This document shows, piece by piece, positions 23,329 to 32,871 of a stretch of 40,581 bases of DNA. The first letter of the stretch is position 1; each line of letters opens with the position of its first letter. The translations under genes and the position numbers were made by a program. The notes under the pieces are model-generated. The model did no database searches, was not told the DNA's origin, and was given only the letters and a program-made list of their open reading frames with translations. This stretch comes from a virus: the IMG/VR virus record IMGVR_UViG_3300029268_002498, positions 1 through 40,581 of that record, one strand, 5' to 3'.

Positions 23329-23997
23329 ATGTCATTCAATTTAGTAAATTTACGCTCTGACGCTCGATATTTAGTATTCGGAGATAGCACAAACACCGTT
23401 TACGGAGATACCGACTTAGACCGCAATATTAACCGCTGGTATAACACAGTTATAGCTTGGATTTTAACCGCTAACGGAGATTGGCAGGTTAATGGTGAAA
23501 TTGCCACTACCAATTTAGTTTCAGGACAAAGAGAATACTTATTACCGACTGATATTTTGAAATTAAATGAAGTCTATATTAAACCTGTTTCAACAGGTAA
23601 TTATCTGAAATCGAAACAAAAAGACTTAGCCAATATCGCTACTGATAACGACACTTATGTCCCGTCTTATCCTCAATTCGATTTACTTGATAACTCTATT
23701 TTCATTTATACTCAAGACGGAGTTATTAATACGGTCACAGCCGGATTAAAAGTTATCTATCAGAAAGACTTAACCGAACTTACAGGCACAAGCGCACCAA
23801 ATTTAGCCGAACCTTTTAAAAGGCTCTTATCAATTGGCGCAGCTTTTGATTATTGTATAGCCAATGAGATGTATAGCAAGGCTAAAGGGTTAAAGGTAAT
23901 AATGGACGAAACTAAAACAGAACTTTTAGGATTTTACGCTGATCGCTCGACTGCCAGAGATATTAAGTTAGAACCGAAAGAGGAAAATTTGTATTAA
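23329..23997 (+). CDS. Head-tail adaptor or tail tube protein
   Basis: 222 residues. Opens with a helix-rich region (DTDLDRNINRWYNTVIAWIL) and has GQREYLLPTDILKLNEVYI, a pattern common in podovirus adaptors or gp11-like tail proteins that join portal to tail. Position after lysis genes and before fibres fits. The exact ring it forms cannot be told from sequence. Confidence 0.6.
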   Translation: MSFNLVNLRSDARYLVFGDSTNTVYGDTDLDRNINRWYNTVIAWILTANGDWQVNGEIATTNLVSGQREYLLPTDILKLNEVYIKPVSTGNYLKSKQKDLANIATDNDTYVPSYPQFDLLDNSIFIYTQDGVINTVTAGLKVIYQKDLTELTGTSAPNLAEPFKRLLSIGAAFDYCIANEMYSKAKGLKVIMDETKTELLGFYADRSTARDIKLEPKEENLY

Positions 23998-24000
23998 TAT

Positions 24001-24047
24001 TTGTGCCTCGTCACAACCGCTAGCAGGCGGCTTTGAGGGGGCAGAAG
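24001..24047 (+). other. Structured leader before the first fibre gene
   Basis: TTGTG-cctcgt-CACAA (24001-24016), then CCGC-tagcag-GCGG (24017-24030); TGCCTC can pair with GAGGGGGCA (24004-24043) as an alternative. Two competing folds suggest a regulatory switch for fibre expression; untested. Confidence 0.4.
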
Positions 24048-24059
24048 TCTAATGAAATT

Positions 24060-25307
24060 ATGCCTAGTCTAACTACAAAATTCAAATTTAAGAATGATAC
24101 AGAAGGTTGGGTATATTCTGCTCCAAGTCGTGACCCTTTGATTAAAGGATTACAAAGATATGTTTCCCCACGAAACGGCCCTGCTTGGTCAGAAAGAGGT
24201 TATGATTTCACTTTAAACGGAAGTTTAGTTTCGTCAGTTGGAAGTAGTTTTGAAGTTGGTTGTTATGAATCTTATAATTTTTGGTCTTTAACTTTTTGTT
24301 GGGACGAGTTGTTTCCAGAATTACCGGTTGGAGCTAAAATTAATTCCGTTAATGTATTCTATACTTCAAGATTTTTTGCTGGTGATAAAAGAATAGGTAA
24401 TAAATATTGGTTTCCTGGAAGTAGAAAAATAAGTGCAGTTGAGTTTGGAGACGGCGGAGCATCTTGTAACGGAGTTGAACTTTATAATGGAGATAACAGC
24501 GTAAAAATAGGTGACATCTCAACTAATATCTTAGAAGCACCAGAAAGAAGTATTGCCGGTTCAACAATGTGGAGTAAAGCTCCTTATACTGGGACATCTG
24601 AAAATCCTATCCCCGAAATACCTGATTGCTGGAATACTGATACTGGAACACCTCTTATAGTTCCGGCTGGATATAATTCTACTACCGATACAATTACTTT
24701 AAGATTAAATGACCACCTTCCGACAACACTTCCTCACGGAACACTTGGACTAGATGATTGGTACTTTTTCTCTATTCATTACAATAACATCTGGATTACG
24801 ATAGAATATGAAGAACCAGAACTTTGGACTGATAGAACCAAACCGACTACAAATTTCAGCAATCGAAGTAAACTAAGTACAAGTTATTCTAATCGAAGCA
24901 AACCCACCACCGCATTTACTAATCGGATTAAAACATATTCAGATTATGATAATCGTTTCGGATATTTATTACAGGAAATAGGCGATTATGTTTTACAGGA
25001 AAACGGATTTAAAATTATTATAAAGGGCATAGCTGATACAGTTGCCAATTTTACAAACAGAATATTACCCGCCACATCATTTAATAATCGGAGTAAACCG
25101 GCTAACAGTTATTCTAATCGGTCAAAACCGGCGACTAATTGGCTTAATGATGATTTATGTTTATTACAGGAAAATGGAGATTATTTACAATCAGAGGATA
25201 GTTTTTTTCTAGTAATATCTAAGTTAATCACTTCTTGGCTAGACAGGTCAGCCCCCGCAACTAATTATTCAAATCGCGATAAACCTAATACTACTTGGAA
25301 TGTCTGA
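24060..25307 (+). CDS. Tail fibre protein with NRSKP repeats
   Basis: 415 residues from ATG 24060; the frame is open from 24033, but that start would lie in the hairpin and the 24060 start (attATG) fits local use. Residues about 1-235 are a beta-rich globular domain. The rest carries a 10-residue repeat, consensus SNRSKPaTsY, about 8-10 times, in two blocks separated by two DYLLQENG-like segments. The repeats should form a stiff shaft. The 3' end overlaps the next gene by 8 bases. Confidence 0.7.
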   Translation: MPSLTTKFKFKNDTEGWVYSAPSRDPLIKGLQRYVSPRNGPAWSERGYDFTLNGSLVSSVGSSFEVGCYESYNFWSLTFCWDELFPELPVGAKINSVNVFYTSRFFAGDKRIGNKYWFPGSRKISAVEFGDGGASCNGVELYNGDNSVKIGDISTNILEAPERSIAGSTMWSKAPYTGTSENPIPEIPDCWNTDTGTPLIVPAGYNSTTDTITLRLNDHLPTTLPHGTLGLDDWYFFSIHYNNIWITIEYEEPELWTDRTKPTTNFSNRSKLSTSYSNRSKPTTAFTNRIKTYSDYDNRFGYLLQEIGDYVLQENGFKIIIKGIADTVANFTNRILPATSFNNRSKPANSYSNRSKPATNWLNDDLCLLQENGDYLQSEDSFFLVISKLITSWLDRSAPATNYSNRDKPNTTWNV

Positions 25308-27174
25308 TAAAAAGATTTCACAACTTAATGAGAAAAATAGTTTAGAATTGGGAGATTATACTATTATTGTTGACCATAATGACAATACGACTAAGAAAGT
25401 TCAGGCTTTAGTATTTAAAGGTGCGCAAGGCGATACAGGAGCGCAAGGCTTGCCCGGTGTAGGCTGGCAACGAGATAGTGTTAACGGATTTACTTATCCG
25501 TCTTTTTTAACTGATAAAATCGGAATAGGAACAGTTAATCCTACAGCTAAATTAGGAGTAGTGGGTGATAGTGTAAGTTATACTTCACCAGACCCAACTG
25601 GAGTAATAACTTTTAATGCTTCTTCATTTCAATATGAAGGAGATACTAGCTACCCTAATGATGGATATACTCACGCATATAGAGTTTATACTTACTACGA
25701 CAGTCCTTTGGGGAGGGTTTATAGTTCTTCCTATATTCAGTCGGATTATATATCGGATAATGCTGGAGCTGATACTACTTATTATATTTATATCACTTGG
25801 ACTGAGGCAAGCGGAATTTTTGACGGATATAGAGTTTTAAAATATGACGATTATGGTGGTTATAATTGGGATGCAGGTTGGGACGTAACCGCTAATGATT
25901 TGTATGACTATAATGACCAGTCAACTAGTGGAGATACAACTCCAACATCACTATCTTCTTATGGAGCAGGTCTTAATATTTTAGGTACTTCAATTTTGAC
26001 TGGAAACCTAACTCAATCTGGAGTTGTTAGTATGGGTTATAATGGAGATTTTAATATTAATGATCAAGGAAGTTTCGGAATGGGAATTGGCACAGCCACT
26101 CCAGGTGCGTATGTAGAAATAGGAAAATGTGCGGGAGGCTGGGGAGCGCATTTAAGATTTACAAGAGTAGGCTATAATACAGTTGATGTTAGAATGGCAG
26201 GTGCACCAGACGGCTTTATTTTTAGAAACTTCGATACTACACCTAATAACCAGATGTTTTCTTTCAGAGATTCTAACGATACTCACATTTGGGATTTATT
26301 TCAAGGAGGATTTAATTGTTTTAAAGGAGCGAGTAACGATAATGTTTATTCGGTACAAATAGGAGGCGCGAGTTCTTTAAGGACGGTAGGCAAAGCTTAT
26401 TTCGCCACAACTGTTGGCATTGGTGAAGGTTCGCCAACAGGAATTTTACATATTAAAAACGCAACCTTAGCCGAAGCAAAAACCTATTTGAATATTTACG
26501 GCGGAGCAATAAATATCGGGAAATTAGACACCGACAGTAGCGGAAATTTAAGAATGAACTTATATAATTCGGCAGGAAATGCTAAAGTTCATTTAGATAC
26601 TGCCGGAGTTAGTTATTTAACGGGAGGAAATTTTGGAGTAGGTATTTCACCATCCTATGGGATTGATTGTAATACGGATATTTGGGCAAGACGATATTTA
26701 GCTGTTGGAACTTATAATGCTAGTTATTACCCCGGATATTCAAGTTGGCTGACACAATTTTCACAAGCTGATCAAGTTATCTTAATGAACGCCGCTTTAG
26801 CTACATCTGATTCTAATGGAAGATGTTTTGCCATATTTGCCGGAGCGGAAACATTATCAAGAGTTTTATTTCATTCTAATGGAACAATCGCTTTTGGTTC
26901 AGGCTCTGCTAGTAGAGATACTTATTTAAGCCGTTCCGCCGCCAATACTTTTAAGATAGCCGGTTCATTTGATGGGAGTACAACCGCAGGCAATTTAGTA
27001 GTAACTGGTAATGTTTCTTTAGGGACGGTTTCGCAAAGTGCCAGATTAACGCTTCCAGCCGGAACAGCCACCGCCTCGACCGCACCTATAAAATTAACCT
27101 CTGGTGTTAATCTTACTATCCCCGAAGCGGGAACAATAGAATTTGACGGAACTGATTTTTATCTCACTATCTAA
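25300..27174 (+). CDS. Large tail fibre with collagen-like and GIGT repeats
   Basis: 624 residues. Residues 1-40 are a short N-terminal module (KKISQLN) likely attaching to the virion. A collagen-like GxY run follows (about 41-53). The rest contains repeats of the form GIGTxxPxAxLxV (about 75-88, near 265, 370 and 445), typical of trimeric fibres. The last 17 residues (GTIEFDGTDFYLTI) recur in the next gene. It probably carries receptor-contact regions. Confidence 0.75.
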   Translation: MSDKKISQLNEKNSLELGDYTIIVDHNDNTTKKVQALVFKGAQGDTGAQGLPGVGWQRDSVNGFTYPSFLTDKIGIGTVNPTAKLGVVGDSVSYTSPDPTGVITFNASSFQYEGDTSYPNDGYTHAYRVYTYYDSPLGRVYSSSYIQSDYISDNAGADTTYYIYITWTEASGIFDGYRVLKYDDYGGYNWDAGWDVTANDLYDYNDQSTSGDTTPTSLSSYGAGLNILGTSILTGNLTQSGVVSMGYNGDFNINDQGSFGMGIGTATPGAYVEIGKCAGGWGAHLRFTRVGYNTVDVRMAGAPDGFIFRNFDTTPNNQMFSFRDSNDTHIWDLFQGGFNCFKGASNDNVYSVQIGGASSLRTVGKAYFATTVGIGEGSPTGILHIKNATLAEAKTYLNIYGGAINIGKLDTDSSGNLRMNLYNSAGNAKVHLDTAGVSYLTGGNFGVGISPSYGIDCNTDIWARRYLAVGTYNASYYPGYSSWLTQFSQADQVILMNAALATSDSNGRCFAIFAGAETLSRVLFHSNGTIAFGSGSASRDTYLSRSAANTFKIAGSFDGSTTAGNLVVTGNVSLGTVSQSARLTLPAGTATASTAPIKLTSGVNLTIPEAGTIEFDGTDFYLTI

Positions 27175-27175
27175 T

Positions 27176-27349
27176 ATGGCAAATAAGAAAATAAGCGAAC
27201 TAAATACTTATACGACCCCGATAGATACAGACCTATTGCCTATTGTTGATATTACAAATAACGAAACTAAGAAAATTACTTTATTAGATATTAAAAGTAA
27301 TTTAGGCAAAATAGAGTTTGATGGTTCAAATCTTTATATAACAATTTAA
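27176..27349 (+). CDS. Mini-fibre: N- and C-terminal modules only
   Basis: 57 residues. Start at 27176, 1 base after the large fibre's stop. Its N-terminus (NKKISELN, then VDITNNETKKIT) matches that of the 624-residue fibre and its C-terminus (KIEFDGSNLYITI) matches that fibre's end, with nothing between. It may be a remnant from loss of the middle, or a real short fibre sharing anchor and tip. Confidence 0.65.
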   Translation: MANKKISELNTYTTPIDTDLLPIVDITNNETKKITLLDIKSNLGKIEFDGSNLYITI

Positions 27350-27353
27350 AAAT

Positions 27354-27860
27354 ATGGCAACAAGATATAAAATAGCCACCCAAGACAGAGCAGAAACATT
27401 TACTAACAAAACCTTAACCTCTCCGGTAATTAATACCCCGACAGGGATAGCTAAATCTGATGTTGGTTTAGGAAATGTTGATAATACTTCTAACGCAACC
27501 GAAAGAGCGGCGACTGCTACTTTAACTAATAAACGTAACACCCCAAGAGTTTATAACACGACCTCGACAGCAACCTTAACCCCTGAAATATCGACTTATG
27601 ATATATTTGAATTGACAGCCCAAGCAGGCGCTTTAACAATCGCCAATCACTCGACTTCAACCCCAACAGCAGGCGAAAAGATGATTATCAGGATTAAGGA
27701 TAATGGAACAGCAAGAGCTATTTCATTTGGAACTTATTACAGGGCTATGGGAAATGCTTTACCGACTACTACTGTTATAAGCAAGACTATGTATTTAGGG
27801 TTTATTTGGAACGCCGCAGATAATAAATTTGATTTAATAGCATTAGTTAACGAAGCATAA
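27354..27860 (+). CDS. Tail fibre protein with VGLGNVDN motif
   Basis: 168 residues. Opens with RAETFTNKTLTSP, then KSDVGLGNVDNTSNATERAA, a motif found in many phage tail fibres. The C-terminal part is beta-rich and may be a small receptor-binding head. Starts 4 bases after the mini-fibre. Confidence 0.75.
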   Translation: MATRYKIATQDRAETFTNKTLTSPVINTPTGIAKSDVGLGNVDNTSNATERAATATLTNKRNTPRVYNTTSTATLTPEISTYDIFELTAQAGALTIANHSTSTPTAGEKMIIRIKDNGTARAISFGTYYRAMGNALPTTTVISKTMYLGFIWNAADNKFDLIALVNEA

Positions 27861-27861
27861 T

Positions 27862-28497
27862 ATGCCTACCCTAACATTTTATTCAACTGATGCTGGGAAC
27901 GGAGAATGTTATAGAAACGGAACTTCTTGGTCTAATTCAAGAAGTGGAGCCGGGACTGGTCACGGACACGGAGCTGGGGCTTCTGACACCATCGGTGGAA
28001 GTTATAATAACGGTTCTAATTCTAAATATACTTATCGTGGTTTCTTTCCTTTTAACATAACAGGAATACCAGCAGGAGCAACTATAACTTCGGCAGTATT
28101 TAGTGTTTATATCGATACAATTGTTGGTTCACCATCTTTAGGATTAATATTAACAACTCAAGCAGATGTAGCTATTTTAGCCAATACTGATTATTCCGCT
28201 TTGACTCTCGACACTCCCCCCGAGGGAGCAACTAGAGTTTCTGCTTCTTTAAATCAGTATAATGACTTTACCCTAAACGCTACTGGGTTACTTTGGTTGC
28301 CTACTCCGGGAACAGATGCTTATGTAAAATTAGGAACTCGCGAGGCTAGAGATATAGATAATGGATTAGATGATACAAATACTTATGCTAATGGAAGATT
28401 TAATGATTATGCTGGAACAAATTATGACCCAAAACTCGTTATAACTTATACTCCATTTGTTGCCTCATCTAGTAAATTCTTTTCTTTTTTCAATTAA
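27862..28497 (+). CDS. Beta-sandwich fibre/attachment protein (DNRLRE-like)
   Basis: 211 residues. The N-terminal region is Gly/Ser-rich. Then come FFPFNITGIPAGATITSAVFS and a closing NYDPKLVITY, which together resemble DNRLRE-type beta-sandwich domains of surface-attached proteins. It could bind the cell surface or other fibres. No signal peptide. Confidence 0.6.
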   Translation: MPTLTFYSTDAGNGECYRNGTSWSNSRSGAGTGHGHGAGASDTIGGSYNNGSNSKYTYRGFFPFNITGIPAGATITSAVFSVYIDTIVGSPSLGLILTTQADVAILANTDYSALTLDTPPEGATRVSASLNQYNDFTLNATGLLWLPTPGTDAYVKLGTREARDIDNGLDDTNTYANGRFNDYAGTNYDPKLVITYTPFVASSSKFFSFFN

Positions 28498-28503
28498 ACA
28501 TAT

Positions 28504-29886
28504 ATGAATATAATAACAATCAATGCTAATTCATTTCTTAAAGGATTTTCTTTATCCGACTATTACAATAACGGCGGATTTTCCCCTAAGTCTTTAGGGT
28601 TTGAAATAGACAGAGGAGATTATTTAGGAAGTCTTTTACCGGGAAGAAGTCTTTTAGATAAGTCAACAAATTTAAGCGGAAATGTAGTTGCCTCTGTAAA
28701 ATACTATAAAGCCGGTTCGGGTTTTGTTTACTACTTAATCACAGACAGCGGAAAGGTATTTTTAACAAATAATACCGACCCCATTAATCCAACTCACACT
28801 TTACTTGACACGATTACAGGCAAGACATTTTCTACCCGATCAAGCATTTATTCCTATAAGAACGGTATATATATATCTTCTGATAATGATATTTATTATG
28901 ACGATTCAACTTTCTCGATAAAGGACAAAACTTGGTGGACGACAACTAAAGGAAAATCTGCTCTTGTCACAGGTGTACCTCATAAGATTTTTGAGTTTGA
29001 CGGAAAGATGTATGTCACTAATGGGAATAAACTTGTTTCTTGGGACGGAACAACCGCTAATGAATCAGCCTTTACTTTGCCTACCGGCTGGATTATCACT
29101 GATGTAATTTGTGACAGCGAGAATATTTACATTTCTGCTACTTATCAAACTAACAGCCAAGATTATAACTCGATTACAAAAATTTATGTTTGGAATAGTT
29201 TTACTACTATAACTTGGCAAAAGGAAATAAATATCTTCACTCCGCCGATAACGGCAATGGTAAAAGCTAACGATTCTATCTATTTCTTTTCCGGAGGGAA
29301 TATGTACCTGCTTAACGGTTTTTATGATTCAGTTGTATGGCTTAGGAAATGTAGCTCTCCCACTTTTAATCAAGTTATTTACTATAACGGGATAATTTAC
29401 TTTTTAGAAGCCTATGGATTAGGAGCTTATAATACTCGTTTTAAGACATTCTCTCACCCAATCCTTACGAGTAATAACCTCTATTCAATCAATGTTGCGC
29501 TAAGTGATTATTTCGATTTGTTTTCTGATAGCGCCAAGATGTACCGTTGTATTTATAGCACCGCCACGACACCGACATTTTATTCAAATTGGGAAGATTT
29601 ACAGAATGGTAAAGTACGGAAGATTATAATTTGTTTTAATGGAGCATTACCAACTAATTCTCAATATACCTTAGACCTATTTGATGAAACTAATACGAGT
29701 GTTTATCATCGGGTTATTTCTCGAACAACTGACGGAGCAGTCAACACAGTAACCCTACAAAACATTTCTCACCCTTCGCCGATTAATCTGGCTCAACTTG
29801 CCCTGACTTTTAACAGCGCAACTAATTTAGGAATTAGATTTATTAAGATATTCTACGAACCATCAGAAATATATGCTTCAAAGTAA
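28504..29886 (+). CDS. Beta-propeller-like virion protein
   Basis: 460 residues with many repeated strand pairs such as GIYISSDNDIYY, KMYVTNGNKLVSWDG and SIYFFSGGNMYLLNG. These look like blades of a propeller of about six or seven units, seen in phage tail hubs and receptor-binding proteins. The C-terminal 80 residues form a separate beta domain. Overlaps the next gene by 14 bases. Confidence 0.6.
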   Translation: MNIITINANSFLKGFSLSDYYNNGGFSPKSLGFEIDRGDYLGSLLPGRSLLDKSTNLSGNVVASVKYYKAGSGFVYYLITDSGKVFLTNNTDPINPTHTLLDTITGKTFSTRSSIYSYKNGIYISSDNDIYYDDSTFSIKDKTWWTTTKGKSALVTGVPHKIFEFDGKMYVTNGNKLVSWDGTTANESAFTLPTGWIITDVICDSENIYISATYQTNSQDYNSITKIYVWNSFTTITWQKEINIFTPPITAMVKANDSIYFFSGGNMYLLNGFYDSVVWLRKCSSPTFNQVIYYNGIIYFLEAYGLGAYNTRFKTFSHPILTSNNLYSINVALSDYFDLFSDSAKMYRCIYSTATTPTFYSNWEDLQNGKVRKIIICFNGALPTNSQYTLDLFDETNTSVYHRVISRTTDGAVNTVTLQNISHPSPINLAQLALTFNSATNLGIRFIKIFYEPSEIYASK

Positions 29887-30505
29887 TGAAGTCGATGACA
29901 TATTAAATAATACAGACCCTCAAAGAATACCAACTAACCTTTCTGACATTAAAGGTTTTCTTGAAGTATTAACTTCCGTCCCGACTTTAATTCCTAAAAA
30001 ATTCTCTGATAGTATAAAGATTTTTAATGATACGATTTATTTTTTTAATCCTTTAACTAACACTTGGATTAATTCGACACCAGCACCAACGACTATCGCA
30101 GGTAAAATCTATTTATCAGGGACACAAACGATAAGCAATAATACCATTACTGCCATTACTCTTGATACAAGCGAAATAGACGAGGGCGTAAACATTGACT
30201 TAGCTAACAATAAAATAATAGTTGAAACAGCTGGTTATTATGCTATATCCGGACAAATATGTTGGTCACAGTCTACTGACGCTAAAAATTACAAATCTTA
30301 CATAGTTAAAAATTCAACTGAAATAATAACAGGCTTTTCTCACGCAAGCGTAACGGGAAGTTACTATATAACATCACCACTTAATACTATTATTTATTTA
30401 GCCGCAGGAGATTATGTAAAATTATATTGTAATCAAGTTTCCGGAGGATCTCAAACTGTCGCAGGCGGTTCTAATTATTCTTACTTATCAATTCACAAAA
30501 TTTAG
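29873..30505 (+). CDS. C1q/TNF-like receptor-binding protein
   Basis: 210 residues. After an 80-residue linker the C-terminal about 125 residues match a C1q-like trimeric jelly-roll: GVNIDLANNKIIVETAGYYAIS, YKSYIVKNSTEII, IIYLAAGDYVKLYC and NYSYLSIHKI at the very end. Such heads cap fibres and touch the host receptor. Confidence 0.7.
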   Translation: MLQSNEVDDILNNTDPQRIPTNLSDIKGFLEVLTSVPTLIPKKFSDSIKIFNDTIYFFNPLTNTWINSTPAPTTIAGKIYLSGTQTISNNTITAITLDTSEIDEGVNIDLANNKIIVETAGYYAISGQICWSQSTDAKNYKSYIVKNSTEIITGFSHASVTGSYYITSPLNTIIYLAAGDYVKLYCNQVSGGSQTVAGGSNYSYLSIHKI

Positions 30506-30513
30506 GTTAGTTA

Positions 30514-30522
30514 TGCTATAAT
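30514..30522 (+). promoter_or_regulatory. Extended -10 promoter before the internal virion genes
   Basis: TGCTATAAT lies 9 bases before the ATG at 30531, so the transcript is leaderless or nearly so. A weak TTCACA sits 19 bases upstream of the -10 hexamer. It splits the late region into at least two transcription units. Confidence 0.55.
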
Positions 30523-30530
30523 ATTAATAT

Positions 30531-32870
30531 ATGTCAAATTTTTACAAATCAGCGGGAAGTTATTATACCTCTGATACAAACACAAAGATTCTTAATTTAA
30601 ATGACTTACAAGGGTTAGCAAAAGCCGGAGGAAAAGAAATATCCGCTCCGACTGCTCCGACTGGTTCACAAGCAATTTCAAACCCTGGTCAAATCCCTAA
30701 TTATAATGTCACCGCTAATATCGGCGGGACTTTGTATGGAACGCTTAAAGCTCCCTCTAATACGATTAATTCAAATACCCTGAACGCAGGAATTAATAGC
30801 GGTAATGTTTCTAGTCAACTTCCAAACTCGAATGATTTAGCCGCTAATCTTTACGCTGATAGAAGTTTATTAGATGCTACTAAACAGCAAACTGATTTAC
30901 AAAAAACTCTTGACCAAGAAAAAGCCCAGAGAATTAAAGATACTCAAACTCAACTTGACACCGCCCAAGCGAATAAGGATACCCAGATTGCGAACTATGA
31001 CACTCAAATGAACCCTTTAAAGGATAAAGCAGTCGGTATTTACGATTCAATGCTCAATTCCATTAAGGACACGAATTACAGCGACCTTGTTAAGACTAAA
31101 CTTGAGTTAACAAATGATATTGTCAATTACTCGAAAATGATGAAAGAGGAGTTAGACGCTTCCGCCGGACAATCCGGTTTACAGTCACTTGCCACAGGGA
31201 GGCAGAATGTAATCAAAGAAAACTATACTTCTAAAATAGCAATCGCCCAAGCTTCTCAATCCGCCATTGACGGTAATTTTAACCTTGCGTTCGATATTAT
31301 GGATAAAGGGGCAAACGCTATTAATAATTTAACCACCGACCGAATTAACTTTATCAATACCGTTAAAGGGTTATTCGATAATAAAATTAACACCTTAACC
31401 GCTACTGAAAAACAATTATTAGACCAAGCGCAAACAGACGCACAGACCAAGCTTGATAATCTTCAAAAGAATAAAGACACTATTATGGGGATTATGACTA
31501 CCAACCCTATCATAGCGAATAAAGCCGGATTATCTTTAACCGATACCCCAGAAGTATTAACTAAAAAGCTTAATGACTTTTATGTAAAGAATCCTCAATA
31601 CACTCCCGACAACCAAGCCTTTATTAAAAAGGCAATGGAGAAGTATTATGACGCAGGAATTACGATGAATGATCCAATAGCTACTATTCAATCTAAGATA
31701 CAAAACAGTCAAACTTATCAGAGAGAAAATGGCGGTAAATTTACTATGACTACCGACCCATTGACCGGACAACCGATTGTATTTAATACTTCCACCGGAG
31801 CTATTAGTAACGGTTCAGTCCAAATTCCACAATCTAGCCGTTTAGCTTCTGTTAATAATAATCCGGGTAATTTAAGATTCGCCGGACAAGCAGGAGCGAC
31901 CCAGGGAGAAGGCGGATTTGCTAAATTTGAAACACCCGAAGCAGGCTATCAGGCTTTAATAGCTCAAATACAATTAGACGCTTCCAGAGGATTAACATTA
32001 AGCCAGTTTATAAATAAGTACGCTCCACCAAGTGAAAACAATACTGGTTTGTATATTAGTCAGATTTCAAAAGCAACCGGAGCAAATAATAATACCCCTA
32101 TAAGCCAAATTGATGTAAATATTTTAGCGCAGGCAATGGCTATGAAAGAAAGCGGAACAGTTATAAATACTAAAGCTAATACTGGTAATCCATCAGTTAC
32201 GGATAATGTTAAAAATTGGGCAATCCAAGTAACTAACGGACAAAGAAAGTTTACCGACATTCCTAAAGAATTACAGACAGAGGTTAACAATTATATGGCT
32301 CAAAATGGGTCAATAACCAAAACAGACGCGGAGGCGAACGCTAAACTCCAAGATAAGATTACTCAGATTGATGATTTAATTAAACAGACAAGCAACAGCG
32401 GAGCAGTTGGCCCGAATCCATTTGCGCGAACTTCTCTAACATCTTGGTTTACCGGCACAAGACAAGCCTTTGTTGGTTCTATTAAACAGTTACTCTCTAA
32501 AGAAACAATAGACACTTTATTAAACCTCAAAAAAGGAGGAGGAACTTTAGGCGCATTATCCGATCAAGAGAGAATAATGTTACAGACAGCCGCCACTAAA
32601 ATAGGCGGTTGGGAGATGAAAGATAAAAATGGGAATGGTACTGGATTTTATAATGTTCGTGAAAAAGACTTTATCAAAGAATTGGAAAACATTAAATCGT
32701 TAGCTAAGAGAGCCGTAGATAATGCCGGAGGTCAGACTGGTATTATTAATACCCTAGAGCAAAACTTAGCGGCTAATCCTGCTAGAGTTGATGAGTACAA
32801 TAAACTAGTAGCCGACAATCCAAATTTAACCGAAGATGATATTAATCAATTAATGGGCTTTACTCAATAA
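30531..32870 (+). CDS. Large internal virion protein with lysozyme-like domain
   Basis: 779 residues. Residues about 100-440 are mostly long helices (DKEKAQRIKDTQTQLDTAQ-like, Gln/Lys/Asp-rich). Residues about 442-550 carry NNNPGNLRFAGQ, then GGFAKFETPEAGYQAL, the mark of lysozyme-like transglycosylase domains in virion proteins that open the wall at infection. It is probably ejected with the DNA and may also measure tail or core length. Leaderless promoter at 30514. Confidence 0.75.
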   Translation: MSNFYKSAGSYYTSDTNTKILNLNDLQGLAKAGGKEISAPTAPTGSQAISNPGQIPNYNVTANIGGTLYGTLKAPSNTINSNTLNAGINSGNVSSQLPNSNDLAANLYADRSLLDATKQQTDLQKTLDQEKAQRIKDTQTQLDTAQANKDTQIANYDTQMNPLKDKAVGIYDSMLNSIKDTNYSDLVKTKLELTNDIVNYSKMMKEELDASAGQSGLQSLATGRQNVIKENYTSKIAIAQASQSAIDGNFNLAFDIMDKGANAINNLTTDRINFINTVKGLFDNKINTLTATEKQLLDQAQTDAQTKLDNLQKNKDTIMGIMTTNPIIANKAGLSLTDTPEVLTKKLNDFYVKNPQYTPDNQAFIKKAMEKYYDAGITMNDPIATIQSKIQNSQTYQRENGGKFTMTTDPLTGQPIVFNTSTGAISNGSVQIPQSSRLASVNNNPGNLRFAGQAGATQGEGGFAKFETPEAGYQALIAQIQLDASRGLTLSQFINKYAPPSENNTGLYISQISKATGANNNTPISQIDVNILAQAMAMKESGTVINTKANTGNPSVTDNVKNWAIQVTNGQRKFTDIPKELQTEVNNYMAQNGSITKTDAEANAKLQDKITQIDDLIKQTSNSGAVGPNPFARTSLTSWFTGTRQAFVGSIKQLLSKETIDTLLNLKKGGGTLGALSDQERIMLQTAATKIGGWEMKDKNGNGTGFYNVREKDFIKELENIKSLAKRAVDNAGGQTGIINTLEQNLAANPARVDEYNKLVADNPNLTEDDINQLMGFTQ

Positions 32871-32871
32871 T

